From assembly GCA_937896665.1 (NCBI GenBank), contig CALBNS010000087.1, positions 69,073-133,072 of the forward strand: a stretch of 64,000 nt of DNA. The letters are read 5' to 3'. The notes beneath the pieces were generated by a model, which was not told the origin of the DNA, did not search any database, and saw nothing but the letters and a program-made list of their open reading frames with translations. Shown here one piece after another: positions 7,781 through 16,362 of this stretch. Made by a program: the position numbers and the translations under genes. This DNA comes from an uncultured Clostridia bacterium (GTDB lineage Bacteria; Bacillota; Clostridia; Lachnospirales; Lachnospiraceae). Every line of letters begins with the position of its first letter. Positions within the stretch are counted from its first letter, which is position 1.

Positions 7781-7843
7781 ATTTGCAAGTGTTTCAGCGT
7801 CATTCATTCAGTAAAGTTTAATATCTTCTATAGAAAGTAAAAA

Positions 7844-7863
7844 GCCCCAATTTAAATTGGGGC
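7844..7863 (-). terminator. Terminator of the DUF6512-type gene
   Basis: Perfect palindrome GCCCCAATTTAAATTGGGGC. Read on the minus strand it is followed by TTTTTACTTTC. It overlaps the last codons and stop of the gene at 7852-8355. Confidence 0.75.
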
Positions 7864-8355
7864 GGTAAATAATCCTATACTTGGTGGGAAAAAGGTGAAC
7901 AATATGAAACATATGAAGAAGGCACATACTGCAATAAAAAGCAAGAATGTGTAATTTTGTAATCGACAAGATGATGTTAATTTGTACACAGCACAAAATG
8001 TAATAATGACAGCTAATATAAAGGTAAAGAAATCTAATATAAATAAATTATAACCGAGTACTCCTGTGTAAGTATAGAAAATAATTGGTATAAGGGCAGT
8101 TCCAACTAAAGTACCAAATAATAATGCAGAAGTAATGCAAGGGTAGTTTTCTTTTAATTTTGGCATTGAAATTAAAGAGAATAGCAACATGGGAAAGAAT
8201 ATTAGTTTCATATGCTCCCACGTTGATTCATTTGTTGGGGTAAATAATCCTACTATAAAGTTATTATTTGACCACTCGTAGAAAAAATGAGCGAGAGTCC
8301 CTAATATTATCACAAATGCGGTTCCAATTATCGTATAACGCTTTAATTGATTCAT
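7852..8355 (-). CDS. DUF6512-type integral membrane protein
   Basis: 167 residues and almost wholly hydrophobic, with five predicted membrane helices. The conserved-looking signature is the first loop, HFFYEWSNNNFIVGLF then NESTWEHMKLIFFPM, which I associate with the DUF6512 family of small membrane proteins; its function is not known. His/Glu/Trp residues of the first loop (HFFYEW, NESTWEHMK) are the likely functional site because they are the only polar conserved block. The start is taken at ATG8355, with GAGGTG 5-6 bases upstream; a TTG directly before it is in frame. Single-gene unit. Confidence 0.75.
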   Translation of the reverse strand: MNQLKRYTIIGTAFVIILGTLAHFFYEWSNNNFIVGLFTPTNESTWEHMKLIFFPMLLFSLISMPKLKENYPCITSALLFGTLVGTALIPIIFYTYTGVLGYNLFILDFFTFILAVIITFCAVYKLTSSCRLQNYTFLLFIAVCAFFICFILFTFFPPSIGLFTAPI

Positions 8356-8547
8356 CAAATCACCTCTGGGATATTATATGTAACAAGAAATTAAATAATT
8401 AATCTAAATAAGATTATAGGAACGACATCATTAAAATAATTGGCAGTCATAATCGTAAGTTTTGTCAAGGACAATGATTTATTTTTGCTTGAAAAAATAG
8501 CTGAAATTTGATAATCATTTTTGTGTATTATTTCTGAAAGAATAATG

Positions 8548-8576
8548 TTGACGATACGAAACTCGAATGATAGTAT
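8548..8576 (+). promoter_or_regulatory. nrdD promoter
   Basis: -35 TTGACG (8548-8553), 17-bp spacer, -10 TAGTAT (8571-8576), leaving a leader of about 85 bases. The rest of the gap 8359-8668 holds no gene I can support. I looked for paired NrdR boxes and saw only weak look-alikes. Confidence 0.6.
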
Positions 8577-8668
8577 ATTTAGTACACGACAATACATCAT
8601 ATTGTTATTGTGACAATAATGAAATACTAGATATAGAATTAAATACGAGAGGAGAAAGGAGAAGACAT

Positions 8669-10789
8669 ATGATAAGAGTTATTAAAAAAGATGGAACAAA
8701 AGAAGATTTTAACGTCCAGAAAGTAGTTGTAGCGGTGAATAAGTCTGCATATCGTGCATTGATTAAGTTTACTGATGAAGAACTGGATTTTATCTGTAAG
8801 TTTGTAGAAGAAGAAGTAAAGAAGATGAATATACAGGAAATTCGTATTGCACAGATGCACAATGTAGTAGAAGGTGCACTTGAAAAAGTGAATCCGATGG
8901 TTGCAAAGAGTTATCGTGATTACCGTAATTATAAGCAGGATTTTGTGCAGATGCTGGATGATGTATATAAGAAAAGTCAATCTATTATGTACATTGGTGA
9001 TAAAGAGAACAGTAACACAGACAGTGCGCTGGTTTCTACGAAGAGAAGTTTAATTTTTAACGAGCTGAACAAAGAGCTGTATAAGAAATTTTTCCTGACG
9101 GTTGAAGAGATTCAGGCGATTCGGGAGGGATATATCTATATCCATGATATGTCTGCAAGAAGAGATACGATGAATTGCTGCCTGTTTGATGTAAAGAATG
9201 TTCTGACCGGTGGATTTGAGATGGGGAATCTCTGGTACAATGAGCCGAAGACATTGGATACAGCTTTTGATGTGATTGGTGATATTGTGTTGAGTGCAGC
9301 AAGTCAGCAGTATGGTGGTTTTACTGTACCGAGTGTAGATGATATTCTGGAACCTTATGCCGAGAAGTCTTATAATAAACATCTTGAGAAATATAAATCT
9401 CTTGGATTGTCAGATGAAAAGGCTGCAGAAGTAGCATGGGCGGATTTAGAAAAAGAGATGGAACAAGGTTTCCAGGGATGGGAATATAAGTTCAATTCGG
9501 TATCTTCAAGCCGTGGTGACTATCCATTTATTACGGTAACTTCCGGAACGAATACAACAAAGTTCGGAAAGATGGCTACGATTAAGATGCTTCAGGTGCG
9601 ACAAAACGGACAAGGAAAGCCGGGACACAAGAAACCGGTATTATTCCCTAAGATTGTATTTTTATATGATGAGAATCTTCATGGACCGGGAAAACCATTG
9701 GAAGATGTATTTGAGGCGGGAATTGAGTGCTCTAGAAGAACGATGTATCCGGACTGGCTGAGTCTTACAGGAAAAGGTTATGTGGCGAGCATGTACAAGC
9801 AGTACGGCAAGATTGTGAGTCCAATGGGATGTCGTGCATTTCTTTCACCTTGGTATGAAAGAGGTGGTATGAACCCGGCTGATGAGAATGACACACCGGT
9901 ATTTGTTGGAAGATTTAATATTGGTGCTGTAAGTCTCCATTTGCCGATGATCTATGCAAAGGCAAAACAAGAAAGCAGAGACTTCTATGAAGTTTTAGAT
10001 TATTATTTGGAATTGATCCGTCAGCTTCATATCAGAACATACGATTATCTCGGTGAGATGAAGGCTTCAACCAATCCGTTGGCATACTGCGAAGGTGGTT
10101 TTTATGGTGGCAAGCTTGGTTTGTACGACAAGATTAAACCACTGTTAAAATCAGCGACAGCTTCATTTGGTATTACAGCGTTTAATGAATTGCAGCAGCT
10201 GCATAATAAAAAATCACTCGTAGAAGACGGAAAATTTGCCCTTGGAGTTCTAGAGTATATTAATAAAAAGGTAAACCAGTTTAAAGAAGAAGACGGACAT
10301 CTATATGCGATCTATGGTACACCGGCAGAGAGCCTTTGCGGTCTTCAGGTACAGCAGTTCCGTAAGAAATATGGGATTATTGAAAATGTATCGGATAGAG
10401 AATATGTAAGCAATAGTTTCCATTGTCATGTAACAGAGGATATTACACCAATTCAGAAACAGGACTTAGAAGCACGTTTCTGGGATTTGAGTAATGGTGG
10501 AAAAATTCAGTATGTAAAATACCCGATTAACTATAATGTAGAAGCAGTGAAGTCACTGGTGCGCCGTGCTATGGACATGGGATTTTATGAAGGTGTGAAT
10601 TTGTCGCTGGCATACTGTGACGATTGCGGACATGAAGAACTTGCTATGGATGTGTGTCCGAAATGCGGAAGCAAGAATCTGACAAAGATTGAACGTATGA
10701 ACGGATATCTGTCATATTCGCGTGTAAAAGGTGATACGCGTTTGAATGATGCCAAGATGGCAGAAATTGCAGAAAGGAAAAGTATGTAA
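8669..10789 (+). CDS. nrdD: Anaerobic ribonucleoside-triphosphate reductase (class III)
   Basis: Oxygen-sensitive glycyl-radical enzyme that reduces NTPs to dNTPs. 706 residues. An ATP-cone allosteric domain occupies about residues 1-90 (MIRVIKKDGTKEDFN). The C-terminal zinc site is formed by CDDC and CPKC (about 648-667). The glycyl radical is Gly679 in RMNGYLSYSR, 28 residues from the end. ATG8669 (GGAGAAAGGAGAAG upstream) is preferred over the open frame running back to 8567, which would overlap the promoter. Its stop overlaps the nrdG start in TAATG, so the two are translationally coupled. No aerobic class I/II reductase is seen in the window, consistent with strict anaerobiosis. Confidence 0.97.
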   Translation: MIRVIKKDGTKEDFNVQKVVVAVNKSAYRALIKFTDEELDFICKFVEEEVKKMNIQEIRIAQMHNVVEGALEKVNPMVAKSYRDYRNYKQDFVQMLDDVYKKSQSIMYIGDKENSNTDSALVSTKRSLIFNELNKELYKKFFLTVEEIQAIREGYIYIHDMSARRDTMNCCLFDVKNVLTGGFEMGNLWYNEPKTLDTAFDVIGDIVLSAASQQYGGFTVPSVDDILEPYAEKSYNKHLEKYKSLGLSDEKAAEVAWADLEKEMEQGFQGWEYKFNSVSSSRGDYPFITVTSGTNTTKFGKMATIKMLQVRQNGQGKPGHKKPVLFPKIVFLYDENLHGPGKPLEDVFEAGIECSRRTMYPDWLSLTGKGYVASMYKQYGKIVSPMGCRAFLSPWYERGGMNPADENDTPVFVGRFNIGAVSLHLPMIYAKAKQESRDFYEVLDYYLELIRQLHIRTYDYLGEMKASTNPLAYCEGGFYGGKLGLYDKIKPLLKSATASFGITAFNELQQLHNKKSLVEDGKFALGVLEYINKKVNQFKEEDGHLYAIYGTPAESLCGLQVQQFRKKYGIIENVSDREYVSNSFHCHVTEDITPIQKQDLEARFWDLSNGGKIQYVKYPINYNVEAVKSLVRRAMDMGFYEGVNLSLAYCDDCGHEELAMDVCPKCGSKNLTKIERMNGYLSYSRVKGDTRLNDAKMAEIAERKSM

Positions 10790-11286
10790 TGCGATATCAT
10801 AATATCACAAAAGACGATATGCTCAACGGAGATGGGCTGCGTGTTGTGTTATGGGTGGCTGGCTGTTCTCATTGTTGTAAAGATTGCCAGAACCCAATCA
10901 CATGGGATCCGAATGGTGGATTAGAGTTTGATGAGGCTGCAAAGCAAGAGATTTTTGATGAACTTGAAAAAGATTACATAAGCGGTATTACCTTTAGTGG
11001 CGGTGACCCCCTACACATTAGTAATGCATTTGATGTTACTGAATTGGCGAAGGAAATTCGAGAAAGATATCCGGATAAGACAATCTGGTTATATACCGGA
11101 TCTGAATGGAAGGACGTTGAGCAAATGCGAATTATACAATATCTGGATGTGCTGGTAGACGGTGAATTTCAGGTGGATAAAAAAGATGTAACTCTTCACT
11201 GGGTAGGAAGTTCAAACCAGAAGGTAATCAATGTAAAGAAGACACTGGAAAAAGGAGAAATTGTATTACATGAAACGAATTGCTAA
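10789..11286 (+). CDS. nrdG: Anaerobic ribonucleotide reductase activating protein
   Basis: Radical-SAM enzyme that installs the glycyl radical on NrdD. 165 residues. The CxxxCxxC iron-sulfur motif is C26-SHC-C30-KD-C33, preceded by NGDGLRVVLWVAGC. The GG(D/E) SAM-binding element is TFSGGDPLH. It overlaps the nrdD stop by one base. The 3' end overlaps the next gene by 17 bases if that gene starts at its ATG, so nrdD, nrdG and the dUTPase gene form one tightly packed operon. Confidence 0.96.
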   Translation: MRYHNITKDDMLNGDGLRVVLWVAGCSHCCKDCQNPITWDPNGGLEFDEAAKQEIFDELEKDYISGITFSGGDPLHISNAFDVTELAKEIRERYPDKTIWLYTGSEWKDVEQMRIIQYLDVLVDGEFQVDKKDVTLHWVGSSNQKVINVKKTLEKGEIVLHETNC

Positions 11287-11782
11287 ATTTCATAAGGTAA
11301 GTTTTGAACAATTTCAGGAAGGCTGGCTGGCTGCGTTTGGGGATACAGAGGCAGAAGAATTAAAAAGGCTGTATGACAACATAAAACTTCCAAAAAGAGC
11401 AACATCAGGCTCTGCAGGATATGATTTCTACACACCTGCATCGATGACAATCAAGCCGGGAGAGACGGTAAAGATTCCAACAGGTATCCGGGTAGAGATG
11501 GACGAAAACTGGGTGTTAAAGTGTTATCCTAGAAGTGGACTTGGCTTTAAGTTCCGCCTGCAGTTGAATAATACAGTAGGGATTATTGACAGCGATTATT
11601 TCTACTCAGACAACGAAGGTCATATTTTTGTAAAGCTTACGAATGACACGAATGAAGGAAGGACGGTTGAGCTGGCAGAAGGTACTGGCTTCATGCAAGG
11701 GATTTTTGTAGAATATGGGATTACGGTAGATGATGATGTAAAAGCTATCCGAAACGGAGGCTTTGGCAGTACAACGAAATAA
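11270..11782 (+). CDS. dUTP diphosphatase-type protein
   Basis: Hydrolyses dUTP to dUMP, keeping uracil out of DNA and feeding dTMP synthesis. 170 residues with all five trimeric dUTPase motifs in order: SAGYDF (48-53), PRSGLGFK (87-94), GIIDSDY with a short insert (104-117), GTGFMQGIF (138-146) and the P-loop-like RNGGFGSTTK (161-170). The first 40 residues are an extra N-terminal extension. Motif 3 carries FYSDNEG where typical enzymes have RGE, a variant loop. ATG11270 is chosen; an in-frame TTG at 11261 sits closer to AGGAG and is an alternative. Placement behind nrdDG fits a dNTP-supply operon. Confidence 0.9.
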   Translation: MKRIAKFHKVSFEQFQEGWLAAFGDTEAEELKRLYDNIKLPKRATSGSAGYDFYTPASMTIKPGETVKIPTGIRVEMDENWVLKCYPRSGLGFKFRLQLNNTVGIIDSDYFYSDNEGHIFVKLTNDTNEGRTVELAEGTGFMQGIFVEYGITVDDDVKAIRNGGFGSTTK

Positions 11783-11858
11783 AAGTGCGCTGGCACAGGA
11801 ATAGAATCCTTCGGATATGGAAACTCTAAAAAGAGATGACAGATTCGGAGGATTTTTT

Positions 11859-13229
11859 ATGGTAAACAACAAGATTGTTGGAAAGGTATTTGATACATTA
11901 CAGGAGAATGTAGATTATATTAATCATATTTTGCCGGTGAAAGAAAGCTTTGATTTACTTCAACGGGATATTATAATTGGAGAAAAACAAAGCAGCTTTT
12001 TCTTTATAGATGGTTTTACGAAAGATGAAACTATGCAGAAGATTATGACTTCTTTTTTTTCAATCAAAAAGGAAGATATGCCGAGTACAGCTACGGGATT
12101 TTCCAAATTGGCGATGCCATACGTGGAAGTTGATATCATCGATGATTTTGATTTGATTGTACGCAATATATTATCGGGTGTCACTTGCTTATTTATAGAA
12201 GGATATAATGCATGTATTGCGATTGACTGCAGAACTTATCCAGCAAGAAGTGTAGAAGAGCCGGATAAGGATAAATCCCTAAGAGGTTCGAGAGACGGAT
12301 TTGTTGAAACAATTGTATTTAATACAGCATTGATAAGGAGAAGAATCCGTGATCCGCATTTAGTAATGAAAATGTTCGATGTTGGTGACAGTACAAGAAC
12401 AGACGTGACACTTTGTTATATGTCAGACCGCGTAGACCGGAAATTGTTACAGCATCTAGAGAATAAAATACAGAATTTAGAGATTGATTCTCTGCAGATG
12501 AATCAGCAGAGTCTTGCTGAAGCTCTATTTAAAAGAAAGTGGTTTAATCCATTTCCGAAATTTAAGTTTACAGAACGGCCGGATACAGCGGCTGTATGTC
12601 TACTGGAAGGAAAGGTGATTCTTTTGGTGGACAATTCACCGTCTGCGATGATCTTGCCGACTTCTCTCCTGGATATGATCGAGGAGGCAAATGATTACTA
12701 TTTTCCGACTGTTACAAACATTTATCTGAAAATCACCAGGACATTGATAACGGTTGCGACTGTATTTTTTACTCCTCTCTTTTTGTTGCTGATGCAAAAT
12801 ACGCAATGGGTTCCTAAAATGTTTGAGTTTGTAATTTTACGAGATGCTGTAAATATTCCGTTGATTTTTCAGTTTTTGATTCTAGAGCTTGCAATTGATG
12901 GTCTGAGGCTCGCAGCGCTGAATACGCCGAGCATGCTAAGTACACCACTCAGTGTGATTGCCGGTGTTGTTGTCGGCGAATTTTCTGTACGATCCGGCTG
13001 GTTTAACAGCGAGGTAATGCTTTACATGAGCTTTGTGGCTGTAGCAAACTATACGCAACCAAACTTTGAATTAGGATACGCATTGAAATTTATGAGGCTG
13101 CTCCTTCTAATATTGACAGCATGTTTTAATTGGATCGGATTCTTTGCGGGGACTGTTATTACGATTTGTTTTGTTGTGTTTAACCGCACAATTGCAGGAG
13201 GGAATTATTTCTTCAGAGCTTCCAAATAA
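11859..13229 (+). CDS. GerA-family spore germination protein, SpoVAF-like
   Basis: 456 residues. The N-terminal soluble domain (about 1-260) contains EPDKD followed by RGSRDGFVETI and NTALIRRRIRDP. The RGSRDGF form is what I associate with SpoVAF rather than the RGPREGF of GerAA-type receptors. About five membrane helices follow between 290 and 450. SpoVAF is an inner-spore-membrane protein normally encoded at the end of the spoVA operon and works with germinant receptors or dipicolinic acid release. Here it stands alone behind the dNTP operon, with GGAGGA 7 bases before ATG11859. The frame extends to 11817 but without an RBS. No clear sigma-G promoter was found in the 76-base gap. Confidence 0.88.
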   Translation: MVNNKIVGKVFDTLQENVDYINHILPVKESFDLLQRDIIIGEKQSSFFFIDGFTKDETMQKIMTSFFSIKKEDMPSTATGFSKLAMPYVEVDIIDDFDLIVRNILSGVTCLFIEGYNACIAIDCRTYPARSVEEPDKDKSLRGSRDGFVETIVFNTALIRRRIRDPHLVMKMFDVGDSTRTDVTLCYMSDRVDRKLLQHLENKIQNLEIDSLQMNQQSLAEALFKRKWFNPFPKFKFTERPDTAAVCLLEGKVILLVDNSPSAMILPTSLLDMIEEANDYYFPTVTNIYLKITRTLITVATVFFTPLFLLLMQNTQWVPKMFEFVILRDAVNIPLIFQFLILELAIDGLRLAALNTPSMLSTPLSVIAGVVVGEFSVRSGWFNSEVMLYMSFVAVANYTQPNFELGYALKFMRLLLLILTACFNWIGFFAGTVITICFVVFNRTIAGGNYFFRASK

Positions 13230-13233
13230 AAAA

Positions 13234-13272
13234 AGGTGGTGTGATTTTGAAAAAAACACATCACCTATTTTT
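13234..13272 (+). terminator. Bidirectional terminator
   Basis: AGGTGGTGTG and CACATCACCT (one G-T pair) around a 13-base A-rich loop, followed by ATTTTTATTTT on the plus strand and preceded by an A-tract that serves the convergent transporter gene. Confidence 0.8.
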
Positions 13273-13275
13273 ATT

Positions 13276-14631
13276 TTAGAGTGTTAACCAGCCCATTCCG
13301 GATGCAATAGAACTGCCCAAGATTATGATTAAGAAAATAGGAGCTATCCATTTAATCATAATTGTAAACATTTTCTCGCTTTTAAAGGTATGTCCTGGTG
13401 TTTTTACCTCGTCTGCAATTACTTTTGGTCCGATTACGAAACCTACAAGTACACATGTAAAGAATGCTACGATAGGCATGAGTACGCTGTTGCTGATGAA
13501 ATCAAAAGTATCCAGGATTGATAAACCATTAAAGAATGTTATGTCGCTCCATGCACTGAAACCTAATGATGAAGGGATACCCATAATCAGTGAAACAACC
13601 GTTACAACAATGCAGGTGAATTTTCTTGACCAATTCAGTTTGTCTCTGAGAATAGAAACGATGGTTTCCATCAGAGAAATAGAAGAGGTCAGTGCGGCGA
13701 AAAATACTAAAACAAAGAATACTGTTCCGATAATACCACCGAATGCCATGCTGTTAAATACTTTTGGAAGTGTAATGAACATCAGGCTTGGACCTGCTTT
13801 TAAATTTTCTGTTGTTCCACCTGAGAAAGCAAATACAGCAGGGATTACCATAAGACCTGCCATGAATGCGATACCTGTGTCAAAAAGTTCAATCTGACGT
13901 ACAGAAGCTTCGAGATTATCCTTTTTCATATAGGAACCGTATGTGACCATGATACCCATTGCCAATGACATAGAATAGAACATCTGTCCCATCGCCGCTA
14001 AAATTGTTTTCGGTGAGAAATCCTTCATGTTTGGCTTGATATAATAAATTAATCCTTCCATTGCTCCGTCTACTGTCAGTCCGTAGATTGCAATTACAAC
14101 AGTCAGAACAACCAGAACAGGCATCATGAACTTGCTTACATTCTCAATTCCTTTTTCTACTCCCAGGAAAACAATTAATGCAGTCAATGCAATGAACAGA
14201 CTGAACCAGCCAATTGGCTCCTTTACAGAGCTGATAAAGTTTGTGAAATAAGTATCGCTGGCCGCATCGTGAACTCCGCCACTAGCAAAAGTAAGGAAAT
14301 ATTTGATTACCCACCCGCCGATTACACTGTAATATGGGAAAATGATAATCGGAACGGCAGAGGCTAAAATGCCTAAGAATCCAAAACGTTTATCTAATTT
14401 TTTAAATGCGCCGATGGCACTTAAGCCTGTCTTGCGTCCAATGGCGATCTCAGCAATCATAAGTGTGAATCCAAATGTCACGGCTAAGATTAAATAGGTT
14501 AATAAAAATGTTCCGCCCCCGTATTGTGCTGCAAGATATGGAAAACGCCAGATATTGCCAAGACCTACGGCAGAACCGGCAGCAGCAAGAACAAATCCAA
14601 TTTTGCTGGTAAAGCTACTACGTTGTGTCAT
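13276..14631 (-). CDS. Sodium-dependent transporter, NSS (SNF) family
   Basis: Sodium-coupled symporter of the LeuT-fold NSS family, usually taking up amino acids. 451 residues with about 11 membrane helices, which fits prokaryotic members. The N-terminal TM1 signature GFVLAAAGSAVGLGNIWRFP (about 12-31) holds the unwound sodium- and substrate-binding segment; GGGTF follows. The substrate cannot be read from the sequence. The start has GAGGAGG upstream. The promoter is at 14697-14725. It is convergent with the SpoVAF-like gene and shares its terminator. Confidence 0.93.
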   Translation of the reverse strand: MTQRSSFTSKIGFVLAAAGSAVGLGNIWRFPYLAAQYGGGTFLLTYLILAVTFGFTLMIAEIAIGRKTGLSAIGAFKKLDKRFGFLGILASAVPIIIFPYYSVIGGWVIKYFLTFASGGVHDAASDTYFTNFISSVKEPIGWFSLFIALTALIVFLGVEKGIENVSKFMMPVLVVLTVVIAIYGLTVDGAMEGLIYYIKPNMKDFSPKTILAAMGQMFYSMSLAMGIMVTYGSYMKKDNLEASVRQIELFDTGIAFMAGLMVIPAVFAFSGGTTENLKAGPSLMFITLPKVFNSMAFGGIIGTVFFVLVFFAALTSSISLMETIVSILRDKLNWSRKFTCIVVTVVSLIMGIPSSLGFSAWSDITFFNGLSILDTFDFISNSVLMPIVAFFTCVLVGFVIGPKVIADEVKTPGHTFKSEKMFTIMIKWIAPIFLIIILGSSIASGMGWLTL

Positions 14632-14696
14632 ATAAAATCCTCCTCGTTAAGTATATACTTTTCTCTTCTTGTAAAAAAAGCTCAAACATGTCCTTT

Positions 14697-14725
14697 ATTA
14701 TGCCATATATAAAAGAAAATAACAA
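14697..14725 (-). promoter_or_regulatory. Promoter of the NSS transporter gene
   Basis: Minus strand: -35 TTGTTA (14725-14720), 17-bp spacer, -10 CATAAT (14702-14697). Confidence 0.5.
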
Positions 14726-14795
14726 GTTTTTTAAGCATACTTTGATTAAAAACACACATATTAACAGTATAATACAAGCAGGAGGGAAAAATGTT

Positions 14796-15227
14796 ATGAA
14801 TGAACATACAAGAAAATTATTACAGGAATGCAATTCCGGTGAGAAGATGGCAATTAATAGTATGAATCAGGTGCTGGAATATGTAGAAGGAGAAAAACTA
14901 CGCCAATTGATTAATAAGTATAAAAGAAAACACGAAAACCTAGAGCGGGAGTGCGAAAAGCTTCTCGCACAATGTGGTGAAGAGGGGAAGGAGCCGGGCA
15001 TTATGGCGGCTGCATTTTCCAATATTTCTACAACAATGAAATTAGCATTAAATGAGAGGGACAGTAAAATTGCAGAGATTATGTTGGATGGGTGCAATAT
15101 GGGTATTAAATCAGTCTGCAAATATCAGAATCAGTTTACGGATGTGTCAAAAGAAAGTAAATCTCATGCAGAGACATTAGTGAGGACAGAAGAGGAGTTT
15201 ATGAAAGAATTAAAAGGATACGTGTAG
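14796..15227 (+). CDS. Predicted helical-bundle protein, ferritin-like type
   Basis: 143 residues, predicted all-helical, resembling the ferritin-like DUF2383 / PA2169 type four-helix proteins. The pattern is a helix with GEKMAINSMNQVLEYV, a charged helix KYKRKHENLERECEKLL, then a helix starting MAAAFSNISTTMKLAL and a fourth with DGCNMGIKSVCKY. I cannot confirm metal ligands by eye, so function stays open. ATG14796 has GGAGGG nine bases upstream; the frame continues upstream to 14625 without an RBS. A TATAAT at 14768-14773 may be its -10 but lacks a well-placed -35. Single-gene unit. Confidence 0.7.
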   Translation: MNEHTRKLLQECNSGEKMAINSMNQVLEYVEGEKLRQLINKYKRKHENLERECEKLLAQCGEEGKEPGIMAAAFSNISTTMKLALNERDSKIAEIMLDGCNMGIKSVCKYQNQFTDVSKESKSHAETLVRTEEEFMKELKGYV

Positions 15228-15344
15228 GAAAAGCGGAGGGAAATTCCCTCTGTTCTTTTATATATTTTTGTGGTACAATAAGGAGCATGAAAATCGAGAC
15301 ATAAAAAGTAAAAAATATAAAAATAAGAAAAAGTATAAAAATAC

Positions 15345-15373
15345 TTGACACACAAATTGGAATATGCTAAATT
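15345..15373 (+). promoter_or_regulatory. infC operon promoter
   Basis: -35 TTGACA (15345-15350), 17-bp spacer, -10 TAAATT (15368-15373). A transcript starting near 15380 would carry an untranslated leader of about 210 bases. Confidence 0.75.
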
Positions 15374-15379
15374 GTTACT

Positions 15380-15589
15380 TGCGTAAGGCAAAAAGAAAGC
15401 AGAGTTCCACTCTCACCCTGGCATAATCGAGTGACCAGCGGTTGATATTGAAGCATAACGAAAAGGTACATAGAATGTAGCTGTAGTGTGTTGAATTTGA
15501 GGTGGATAGCTTTGGCTATTCATTTTTTGCGTGACGACAATATATTAAAATGTAAAGTAAAGATTATTTTATTTTGGGGGTGCACTACT
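15380..15589 (+). promoter_or_regulatory. Structured leader of infC-rpmI-rplT (putative L20-type autoregulatory leader)
   Basis: In low-GC Gram-positive bacteria ribosomal protein L20 binds the infC leader and causes premature termination. The same operon here has a 210-base leader with repeated complementary blocks (CACTC near 15409 and GAGTG near 15430) and an intrinsic terminator hairpin before the gene (15503-15528). The position and architecture support an L20-responsive attenuator; the exact fold was not computed. Confidence 0.6.
15503..15528 (+). terminator. Attenuator hairpin in the infC leader
   Basis: TGGATAGC (15503-15510), loop TTTG, GCTATTCA (15515-15522), then TTTTTT (15523-15528). 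It is an intrinsic terminator about 60 bases before the infC start, not after a gene, hence an attenuator. Confidence 0.7.
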
Positions 15590-16096
15590 ATTAGCGAATT
15601 AATGATTAATGAGCAAATCAGAGACAAGGAAGTCCGTGTAATTAGCGAAGATGGAGAACAGTTAGGTGTTATGTCAGCAAAGGAAGCTTACAGATTAGCA
15701 CAGGAAGCTGAACTCGACTTAGTTAAGATTGCTCCAACAGCAAAACCGCCGGTCTGTAAAATTATTGATTATGGAAAATACAGATATGAACTGGCAAGAA
15801 AAGAGAAAGAAGCGAAGAAAAAACAAAAAACTGTTGAAGTGAAGGAAGTGCGTCTTTCACCAAACATTGACACGAATGATTTAAATACGAAAGTAAACAA
15901 TGCCAAAAAGTTCATTGAAAAAGGAAATAAAGTAAAAGTTACTTTACGCTTTCGAGGAAGAGAGATGGCTCACATGCAGACAAGTAAACATATCCTGGAT
16001 GATTTCGCAGATATGTTGAAAGAGGTTGCATCTGTTGAAAAGCCGGCGAAACTTGAAGGCAGAAGCATCAGCATGGTTTTAACTGAAAAACGTTAA
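15590..16096 (+). CDS. infC: Translation initiation factor IF-3, ATT start codon
   Basis: Binds the 30S subunit and controls start-codon selection. 168 residues if it starts at ATT15590. The core begins MINEQIRDKEVRV, with APTAKPPVCKIIDYGKYRYE in the linker-proximal region and KVTLRFRGREMAH in the C-terminal domain. The chosen start is ATT at 15590: GGGGG lies 9 bases upstream at the right distance, whereas ATG15602 has no ribosome-binding site. An AUU start on infC is a known self-control device, since IF-3 rejects non-standard starts including its own. First gene of infC-rpmI-rplT. Confidence 0.95.
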   Translation: MSELMINEQIRDKEVRVISEDGEQLGVMSAKEAYRLAQEAELDLVKIAPTAKPPVCKIIDYGKYRYELARKEKEAKKKQKTVEVKEVRLSPNIDTNDLNTKVNNAKKFIEKGNKVKVTLRFRGREMAHMQTSKHILDDFADMLKEVASVEKPAKLEGRSISMVLTEKR

Positions 16097-16130
16097 AAAT
16101 AAAATAACCAATATTAAGGAGGAACACATC

Positions 16131-16328
16131 ATGCCAAAATTGAAAACAAATAGAGCAGCTGCAAAGCGCTTCAAAAAAACAGCTACAGGTAAACTTAAAA
16201 GAAATAAAGCTTATAAGAGCCATATCTTAACTAAGAAATCAACAAAGAGAAAAAGAAATCTTAGACATGCAACTATTACAGATGCAACAAATGTTAAGAA
16301 CATGAAGAAAGTATTACCATACTTATAA
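16131..16328 (+). CDS. rpmI: 50S ribosomal protein L35
   Basis: 65 residues, the normal length of bL35, very basic, starting MPKLKTNRAAAKRFKKTATG and containing SHILTKKSTKRKRNLR. It is a component of the large ribosomal subunit. AAGGAGG precedes the ATG by 8-9 bases. It lies 34 bases behind infC and 34 before rplT, the standard order. Confidence 0.97.
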   Translation: MPKLKTNRAAAKRFKKTATGKLKRNKAYKSHILTKKSTKRKRNLRHATITDATNVKNMKKVLPYL

Positions 16329-16362
16329 GATTTGGAAAAATTTGAAGGAGGATTAGAAGGAC

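Noticed and set aside
8359..8668. Paired NrdR boxes or a Fur-like site upstream of nrdD
   Set aside because: Only loosely similar AT-rich stretches are seen, without the right spacing or symmetry.
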